A stretch of 10,561 nt of DNA, taken from assembly GCA_034007245.1 (NCBI GenBank), contig JAVERH010000068.1, forward strand, positions 1-10,561, in the 5' to 3' direction. Shown here piece after piece: positions 7,083-10,561 of this stretch. The translations under genes were made by a program, and so were the position numbers. The DNA is from Anaerosoma sp034007245. GTDB lineage: Bacteria > Actinomycetota > Coriobacteriia > Anaerosomatales > Anaerosomataceae. Every line of letters begins with the position of its first letter. Position 1 is the stretch's first letter. Under the pieces are notes generated by a model. That model was given only the letters and a program-made list of their open reading frames with translations, was not told the DNA's origin and did not search any database.

Positions 7083-8402
7083 ATGGCGCGTAACGCGTAC
7101 GAGGTCGTGAACGATGTCGAGAGGCGAGCCATACTCGTCGGAGTCGATCGGCACCGCTCGGACGCATGGACGCTCGAGGACGACCTGGCCGAGCTCACAC
7201 GACTTGTCGACACCTGGGGTGCCCGCGTCATCGGAGTCATCACGCAACGCCTGGAACGGCCCAATCCGCGTACGTTTATCGGCGCCGGTAAGGCCGCAGA
7301 AGTCGAGGTGCTCGCGCGGGAAGAGCATGCAACGACCGTTATCTTCGATGACGATCTGACTCCGAGTCAGCAGTCCAATCTCGAAGGGCTACTACCCAAT
7401 GTGCGCGTGATCGACCGCACACAGTTGATCCTCGACATCTTCGCCATCCACGCAGAGAGCCATGAAGGTAAGCTTCAGGTCGAGCTTGCTCGCCTGGAGT
7501 ACGTACTGCCGCGACTTCGAGGTATGTGGGGACACCTTGAAGCCGAACGCCTCGGCGGCGGTCGGGGCGCCCGCTTCGGCGCGGGTGAATCTCAACTTGA
7601 GACCGATCGGCGACTCACCCGTAAACGCATCGCAGACCTTCGCAGAGAACTGAAGCACGTGGCGCGGACGCGCGACACACAGCGCGCTGCGCGCGGAAGC
7701 TCCGGTGTGTTCCGCATCGCACTCATCGGATACACCAACACTGGAAAATCCACGCTGCTCAACGCACTCACCGGCGCCGGCGTTCTGACGCAAGACCAGC
7801 TCTTTGCCACGCTCGATGCGACAACGAGACGCCTTGCACTTCCTGACGGTCGCGCCGTCACGCTGACCGATACCGTTGGTTTCATCAACAAGTTGCCACA
7901 CGGCCTGATCGAAGCCTTCAAGTCGACACTCGATGAGGTCCGCGAAGCCGATCTGCTCCTGCACGTCGTCGATGCATCGCACCCTAACCGCGACTCTCAG
8001 ATACGAGCGGTCAATGTCGTGCTCGACGAAATCGGCGCTGCGGACCGACCTCAATTGATCGTCTACAACAAGGCAGATCTCGTACCCGCGCTGGACTGCA
8101 GTCGCCTGGCAAGGGATCCCGGTGCTGCCGTAGTGGCTGCTGCCACCGGTGAGGGCCTCGATGCACTACTCGAACGCATAGCCACGATCGCCGCACAAGC
8201 GGATGTCCCGATCACCGTGACTATCCCATACGCCCACGGGGAGCTCGTCCAGCTGGCACACGAGCAGGGACATATCCTCTCCGAGGAACACCTTCCCGAG
8301 GGCACCCGCATGACCGTGGTGGGTCCAGCGTCCGTGCGTGGACGCCTTTCGGAGTTCTTGCTGCCGGACCATGGCATGCAACAAGACCGGTCGGAGAGGT
8401 AG
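7083..8402 (+). CDS. hflX: Ribosome-associated GTPase HflX
   Basis: A 439-residue GTPase that binds the 50S subunit and splits or rescues stalled ribosomes, often under stress. The N-terminal HflX domain has RTFIGAGKAAE (63-73) and FDDDLTPSQQSNLE (88-101). A basic helical linker contains the hallmark GGGRGARFGAGESQLETDRR region (158-177). The G domain has G1 GYTNTGKST (216-224), switch I FATLDATTR (241-249), G3 DTVGFI (263-268) and G4 NKAD (329-332). A C-terminal domain follows, ending near LPDHG. ATG 7083 is preceded by AGAAGG at about the right distance. The miaA-dapF-hflX order recalls both actinobacterial blocks and the miaA-hfq-hflX operon of Escherichia coli. It converges on lexA, with only 30 bases between stops. 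Confidence 0.97.
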   Translation: MARNAYEVVNDVERRAILVGVDRHRSDAWTLEDDLAELTRLVDTWGARVIGVITQRLERPNPRTFIGAGKAAEVEVLAREEHATTVIFDDDLTPSQQSNLEGLLPNVRVIDRTQLILDIFAIHAESHEGKLQVELARLEYVLPRLRGMWGHLEAERLGGGRGARFGAGESQLETDRRLTRKRIADLRRELKHVARTRDTQRAARGSSGVFRIALIGYTNTGKSTLLNALTGAGVLTQDQLFATLDATTRRLALPDGRAVTLTDTVGFINKLPHGLIEAFKSTLDEVREADLLLHVVDASHPNRDSQIRAVNVVLDEIGAADRPQLIVYNKADLVPALDCSRLARDPGAAVVAAATGEGLDALLERIATIAAQADVPITVTIPYAHGELVQLAHEQGHILSEEHLPEGTRMTVVGPASVRGRLSEFLLPDHGMQQDRSER

Positions 8403-8432
8403 TCACGACGCCCGGGAGCGGACACTGCCGGG

Positions 8433-9065
8433 TCAGACACGCCTGAAGAGCGCTACGACCTTCCCGAGTACCGCAAAGTCGACGTGCTCATCGGCGTAGA
8501 TCGGCTCCATTGCCCGATTCTCCGGCTGCAGCCGGATCCTTCCATCCTCGCGGAAGAATCGCTTCACTGTCGCCTCTTCATTGATCATCGCGACCACGAT
8601 CTCACTGTTGGACGCCGTCGACTGCTGTCGCACGACCACGTAGTCACCGTCGAGGATACCAGCGTCTATCATGCTTTCACCCTTCACTTGCAGTATGAAG
8701 GTGTTCTCTCCTGCAAAGGAGGCGGGGAGGGGGAGGGTCATCTCGATGTTCTCGGAAGCGAGTATGGGAGCACCCGCCGCCACCTGGCCCACGACCGGCA
8801 CAGCCTGCACGCTCTCGTAATCGATGCCGCGCTCCGTGTCCCGGTAGTCAAGCACCTCGAGCGCGCGCGGCTTCGACGGATCGCGCCTGATGAGTCCCTT
8901 GGACTCGAGAGCGGCAAGGTGCGAATGAACCGTCGAGGACGACGACAGGCCCACCGCCTCACCTATCTCCCGAACCGACGGGGGGAAGCCGCGGCGATGG
9001 ATGTCCGCGCGGATGAAGTCCAGTATCTGACGTTGCCGTGATGTGAGTTCGCGCTTGTAGACCAT
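8433..9065 (-). CDS. lexA: SOS transcriptional repressor LexA
   Basis: A 210-residue LexA. Residues 1-70 form the winged-helix DNA-binding domain, with ELTSRQRQIL at the N-terminus, FPPSVREIGEAVGLSS (27-42) and the recognition region STVHSHLAALE. The Ala97-Gly98 self-cleavage bond lies in QVAAGAP. The serine-lysine dyad is Ser131 in VKGESM and Lys168 in ATVKRF. RecA filaments should trigger self-cleavage after DNA damage. The ATG at 9065-9063 gives the normal N-terminus and has AAGGGA (9077-9072) 6 bases upstream; the open frame runs on to 9272, but that extension crosses the operators and is not LexA-like. Three LexA-box-like sites lie upstream, so autoregulation is expected. Confidence 0.97.
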   Translation of the reverse strand: MVYKRELTSRQRQILDFIRADIHRRGFPPSVREIGEAVGLSSSSTVHSHLAALESKGLIRRDPSKPRALEVLDYRDTERGIDYESVQAVPVVGQVAAGAPILASENIEMTLPLPASFAGENTFILQVKGESMIDAGILDGDYVVVRQQSTASNSEIVVAMINEEATVKRFFREDGRIRLQPENRAMEPIYADEHVDFAVLGKVVALFRRV

Positions 9066-9106
9066 CACGCATCCCTTCGTCCATTCATGCTCGCTGTCCA
9101 AGAGGC

Positions 9107-9135
9107 AGTCTACGCCAGCCCGGCACGCTCTGCAA
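9107..9135 (-). promoter_or_regulatory. Predicted lexA promoter
   Basis: Read on the minus strand, TTGCAG (9135-9130) is followed 17 bases later by TAGACT (9112-9107), which fits a sigma-A -35/-10 pair with TAnnnT. Transcription would start near 9100, about 35 bases before the lexA ATG. The -35 overlaps LexA-box-like site 1, so LexA binding should block RNA polymerase. Predicted by eye only. Confidence 0.5.
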
Positions 9136-9146
9136 ACACATGTTCG
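9133..9146. promoter_or_regulatory. LexA-box-like site 1 (lexA side)
   Basis: CAAACACATGTTCG differs by one base from the Gram-positive/actinobacterial SOS box pattern CGAAC-N4-GTTCG. It overlaps the predicted lexA -35 element. Confidence 0.7.
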
Positions 9147-9155
9147 CATATTCAC

Positions 9156-9184
9156 TTGCAAACCGCACATACGTTCGCTACCAT
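9156..9184 (+). promoter_or_regulatory. Predicted promoter of the LysM membrane-protein gene
   Basis: TTGCAA (9156-9161), a 17-base spacer and TACCAT (9179-9184) make a plausible sigma-A promoter. Transcription would start near 9191, leaving a leader of about 80 bases before ATG 9271. LexA-box-like site 2 fills the spacer and site 3 covers the start point, so strong SOS control is expected. Confidence 0.55.
9164..9177. promoter_or_regulatory. LexA-box-like site 2 (middle)
   Basis: CGCACATACGTTCG differs by one base from CGAAC-N4-GTTCG. It lies between the -35 and -10 of the LysM gene promoter, 31 bases centre to centre from site 1. Confidence 0.6.
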
Positions 9185-9191
9185 ATTCATA

Positions 9192-9205
9192 CGAACACCT
9201 GTTCG
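9192..9205. promoter_or_regulatory. LexA-box-like site 3 (perfect match)
   Basis: CGAACACCTGTTCG matches CGAAC-N4-GTTCG exactly and has 6-base inverted arms around a central CC. It covers the predicted start of LysM gene transcription and lies 28 bases centre to centre from site 2. Confidence 0.85.
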
Positions 9206-9257
9206 TGCTCTGCGGATCGATGTCAGACCCTCGAGGTATGGTCGCAACGCAGTCCAC

Positions 9258-9265
9258 GGAGGAGG
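9258..9265 (+). promoter_or_regulatory. Strong ribosome binding site of the LysM gene
   Basis: GGAGGAGG sits 5 bases before ATG 9271 and fixes the start there, rather than at the earlier in-frame ATG codons that extend the frame back to about 9205. Confidence 0.8.
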
Positions 9266-9270
9266 ACCCC

Positions 9271-9645
9271 ATGACAGCAGCAACCGCATATCAACGGCCA
9301 GCCCGCAGGATATCACCGTCTTTCGTCGGCGAAACCACCCATACCGAACGCCTTGTTCAAATCGCCTACGTCGCACTCCTGTTGTGTGCTGCGGTGGCTA
9401 TAGCCATATCCACGACCGCACGGACTGATCGTCCGGCACCGGACACCTGGGCGGCTATCACAGTCAGTGACTCAGGCACGCTCTGGACGATCGCCAGGGA
9501 GCACCCCGTGCCCGGGCTCAGCACCGCCGACAACGTCGCCCTCATCAAGGAGTCCAACCGGCTCGACTCGGCCGTGATCATGCCTGGGCAGACACTTCGC
9601 GTACCTTCTCAAGGCTCATCTGCTCTCGCAGTGGCCTCACGCTGA
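9271..9645 (+). CDS. Small LysM membrane protein, probable SOS-induced cell-division suppressor (YneA/DivS/ChiZ-like)
   Basis: A 124-residue protein with a short cytoplasmic N-terminus containing arginines (RRISPSF), one hydrophobic segment at about 28-48 (LVQIAYVALLLCAAVAIAIS), a Pro/Asp-rich linker, and a C-terminal LysM domain at about 62-112 (ITVSDSGTLWTIA start, NVALIKESNRL middle, VIMPGQTLRVP end). The topology should place LysM outside the membrane, where it can bind peptidoglycan. There is no catalytic domain. Size, topology, divergence from lexA and three LexA-box-like sites match Bacillus YneA and the lexA-linked DivS and ChiZ proteins of corynebacteria and mycobacteria, which delay division after DNA damage. 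The division-suppressor role is inferred from this; sequence similarity outside LysM and the membrane segment is not obvious. The ATG at 9271 is chosen for its GGAGGAGG site. Confidence 0.85.
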   Translation: MTAATAYQRPARRISPSFVGETTHTERLVQIAYVALLLCAAVAIAISTTARTDRPAPDTWAAITVSDSGTLWTIAREHPVPGLSTADNVALIKESNRLDSAVIMPGQTLRVPSQGSSALAVASR

Positions 9646-9648
9646 GGC
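9634..9648 (+). other. Short hairpin over the LysM gene stop codon
   Basis: GCCTCA-CGC-TGAGGC is a perfect 6-base stem with a 3-base loop that includes the TGA stop (9643-9645). No run of T follows, so it is not a standard intrinsic terminator. It could stabilise the mRNA end or be chance. Confidence 0.3.
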
Positions 9649-9695
9649 AACGAGTCGGCACGCGTCCCTTTCGGCACCAGCAGCCACACTCCGCT

Positions 9696-9711
9696 GGTGA
9701 ATATTTTGACG
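9696..9711. promoter_or_regulatory. NrdR-box-like site 1 (distal, weaker)
   Basis: GGTGAATATTTTGACG keeps the ATAT core and the following T-w-G of the ACACwATATmTwGTGT consensus but diverges on its flanks. It is credible mainly because it lies 32 bases centre to centre from site 2, matching the usual spacing of paired NrdR boxes. Confidence 0.45.
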
Positions 9712-9722
9712 TCCTGCGTCCA

Positions 9723-9751
9723 TTGTCGCCCCATATGTAGTGTGCTAGTCT
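9723..9751 (+). promoter_or_regulatory. Predicted nrdR promoter
   Basis: TTGTCG (9723-9728), a 17-base spacer and TAGTCT (9746-9751) form a sigma-A-like pair. TG at 9743-9744 makes it an extended -10. Transcription would start near 9758, about 25 bases before ATG 9783. NrdR-box-like site 2 fills the spacer. Confidence 0.5.
9728..9743. promoter_or_regulatory. NrdR-box-like site 2 (proximal)
   Basis: GCCCCATATGTAGTGT matches 12 of 16 positions of ACACwATATmTwGTGT, including the ATAT core and TAGTGT. It lies between the predicted -35 and -10 of nrdR, where NrdR binding would block transcription. Confidence 0.6.
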
Positions 9752-9782
9752 TTGCGCAAGCCAAGATATGGGGGCCGTACGC

Positions 9783-10259
9783 ATGAAGTGTCCGTTCTGC
9801 GGTCACAGCGAGACCAAAGTCGTCGACTCTCGGGACTCCGAGTCCCAGGATGCTATCCGTCGACGCCGCGAGTGTCTCGACTGCACCAAGCGTTTCACCA
9901 CTTACGAGCGCCGTGAAGAGATGCCTCTCATGGTCGTCAAGAAAGATGGCTCCACCGAGCCCTTCGAGCGCGGCAAACTCCTTCGCGGCCTGATCGTCGC
10001 CAGCGCCAAACGCCCGGTTCCACCGAGTGCACTCGAAGCCCTGATCGACGACATCGAAGCCGATCTACACAATGCAATGCAGTACGAGATCCCGGCGAAG
10101 CGTCTCGGGGACATGGTACTCGTACACCTGCTCGATCTTGATAAGGTCGCATACATCCGATTCGCCTCGGTGTACAAGGAGTTCAGCGATCTGGATAGCT
10201 TCACCTCGGAGCTCACACGACTCGGCACTAAGCGCACTCGTCAGAAGAGTAAGGGCTAG
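9783..10259 (+). CDS. nrdR: Transcriptional repressor NrdR of ribonucleotide reductase genes
   Basis: A 158-residue NrdR. The N-terminal zinc ribbon has MKCPFCGH (Cys3, Cys6) and ECLDCTKRFTTYE (Cys31, Cys34), with the basic DAIRRRREC stretch between them. The ATP-cone domain (about 49-139) starts at LMVVKKDGSTEPFERGKL and includes the VAYIRFASVYKEF motif (122-134). NrdR senses ATP/dATP and represses ribonucleotide reductase operons through paired NrdR boxes; two candidate boxes lie just upstream. ATG 9783 gives the canonical MKCPFC start and has GGGGG (9770-9774) 8 bases upstream. An in-frame ATG at 9768 would add five residues and bury that site. The basic tail (TKRTRQKSKG) is common in the family. 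Confidence 0.97.
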   Translation: MKCPFCGHSETKVVDSRDSESQDAIRRRRECLDCTKRFTTYERREEMPLMVVKKDGSTEPFERGKLLRGLIVASAKRPVPPSALEALIDDIEADLHNAMQYEIPAKRLGDMVLVHLLDLDKVAYIRFASVYKEFSDLDSFTSELTRLGTKRTRQKSKG

Positions 10260-10273
10260 GCGAGGAACCCCCG

Positions 10274-10519
10274 ATGGAAGTAAAGCTCTTCATAAGGGAC
10301 GACTGCCCGGCGTGTCCCGCCGCACTACGTGCATGCGACGGCATCGCCGGAGTCACAGTCTACGACCTCACCGAACCCTCTGGCTTCGCCGAGGCCTCCG
10401 CACTCCACGTCAGTGCCGCGCCGACAGTACTCGTCGTCGATTCTTCGGGTCGCGAAGTAGCCGCGTGGCGCGGTGAAGCGCCTGCAGCGTCAGACATCCG
10501 CGCGGCGTTGGCGCACTGA
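10274..10519 (+). CDS. Small thioredoxin-fold/glutaredoxin-like protein with CPAC motif
   Basis: An 81-residue protein with a redox-type Cys11-Pro-Ala-Cys14 motif after the first beta strand (VKLFIRDDCPAC) and a second landmark, AAPTVLVVD with Pro50, expected to be the cis-proline opposite the active site. This is the size and layout of mini-glutaredoxins and NrdH-like redoxins. It starts 14 bases after nrdR with GAGGA (10262-10266) upstream of ATG 10274, so the two genes are probably co-transcribed. A role as electron donor for a ribonucleotide reductase is inferred from the neighbour and is not proven. The CPAC dipeptide and the weak similarity beyond the two motifs leave a general disulfide or metal-handling role open. 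Confidence 0.75.
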   Translation: MEVKLFIRDDCPACPAALRACDGIAGVTVYDLTEPSGFAEASALHVSAAPTVLVVDSSGREVAAWRGEAPAASDIRAALAH

Positions 10520-10523
10520 TACG

Positions 10524-10561
10524 ATGAACGACGTCAATGTATCCATCCACAGACTCGACCC
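10524..10561 (+). CDS. Start of a gene cut by the window edge, possibly dUTPase
   Basis: ATG 10524, 4 bases after the preceding stop, opens MNDVNVSIHRLDP and continues past the edge. An early (K/H)RLDP after a short beta strand is typical of trimeric dUTP diphosphatases, which would fit beside nrdR in deoxynucleotide supply. Only 12 codons are visible and no clear ribosome site precedes them, so the call is tentative. Confidence 0.4.
   Translation, partial: MNDVNVSIHRLD

Noticed and set aside
8411..8432. CCCGG...CCGGG inverted repeat between the converging hflX and lexA stops as a bidirectional terminator
   Set aside because: The stem is only 5 bases with a 12-base loop, and there is no T run on either strand.
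9205..9270. Longer N-terminus for the LysM protein
   Set aside because: The strong GGAGGAGG site at 9258-9265 points to ATG 9271, and the upstream residues carry no feature of such proteins.
9066..9272. Extension of the lexA frame by 69 residues upstream
   Set aside because: It runs through all three LexA-box-like sites and the predicted lexA promoter, is cysteine-rich and unlike LexA, while ATG 9065 has a ribosome site and gives the normal N-terminus.
9768..9782. Start of nrdR five codons earlier at ATG 9768
   Set aside because: NrdR proteins start at MKCPFC, and the GGGGG ribosome site falls between the two ATG codons and so serves the later one.
1..10561. CRISPR arrays, insertion sequences, tRNA genes, toxin-antitoxin pairs or phage genes
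   Set aside because: No direct repeat array, transposase, cloverleaf or such gene pair was seen; the window is almost fully covered by core genes of similar composition.

Overview
This window looks like a chromosomal core-gene block from a high-G+C (about 60% by eye) anaerobic or facultative actinobacterium. A deep-branching Coriobacteriia-type lineage is my best guess. The taxonomy is inferred from gene content and order. The order miaB - LigB-like protein - miaA - dapF - hflX - lexA - LysM membrane protein - nrdR matches, as I recall it, the chromosomal block downstream of recA in Mycobacterium and Streptomyces. The SpoVS gene, the LigB-AMMECR1 fusion and the LL-diaminopimelate aminotransferase are not typical of those relatives and point to an early-branching or anaerobic lineage. 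I see no mobile element, CRISPR array, tRNA or rRNA.

Layout. Positions 1-36 hold what may be the tail of an upstream gene. A mostly co-directional (+) run follows: spoVS (158-433), a PHP-family phosphoesterase (440-1273), miaB (1270-2604), a LigB/AMMECR1 fusion protein (2653-4005), miaA (4008-4937), dapF (4959-5831), an LL-DAP aminotransferase (5907-7064) and hflX (7083-8402). Several junctions overlap or are separated by only 2-22 bases, which suggests one or two operons, with a possible internal promoter before the aminotransferase. hflX converges on lexA (minus strand, 8433-9065) with only 30 bases between stop codons. lexA is divergent from a small LysM membrane protein (9271-9645). nrdR (9783-10259), a small CPAC-motif thioredoxin-fold protein (10274-10519) and the start of a probable dUTPase gene (10524 to the edge) follow.

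How the genes work together. MiaA and MiaB are successive enzymes of ms2i6A37 tRNA modification, and the metalloenzyme-like LigB/AMMECR1 fusion sits between them. The aminotransferase and DapF are successive steps to meso-diaminopimelate. lexA and the LysM protein share an intergenic region with three LexA-box-like palindromes placed on two recognisable divergent promoters; this is the layout expected for an SOS regulator controlling itself and a YneA/DivS/ChiZ-like cell-division suppressor. nrdR, the redoxin-like protein and the putative dUTPase form a deoxynucleotide-supply group. The nrdR promoter carries two NrdR-box-like sites spaced 32 bases centre to centre, consistent with autoregulation.

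Most of the window is well-understood housekeeping. The parts that deserve attention are the SOS intergenic region with its small membrane protein, the nrdR control region, and the fusion protein of unknown function between miaB and miaA.
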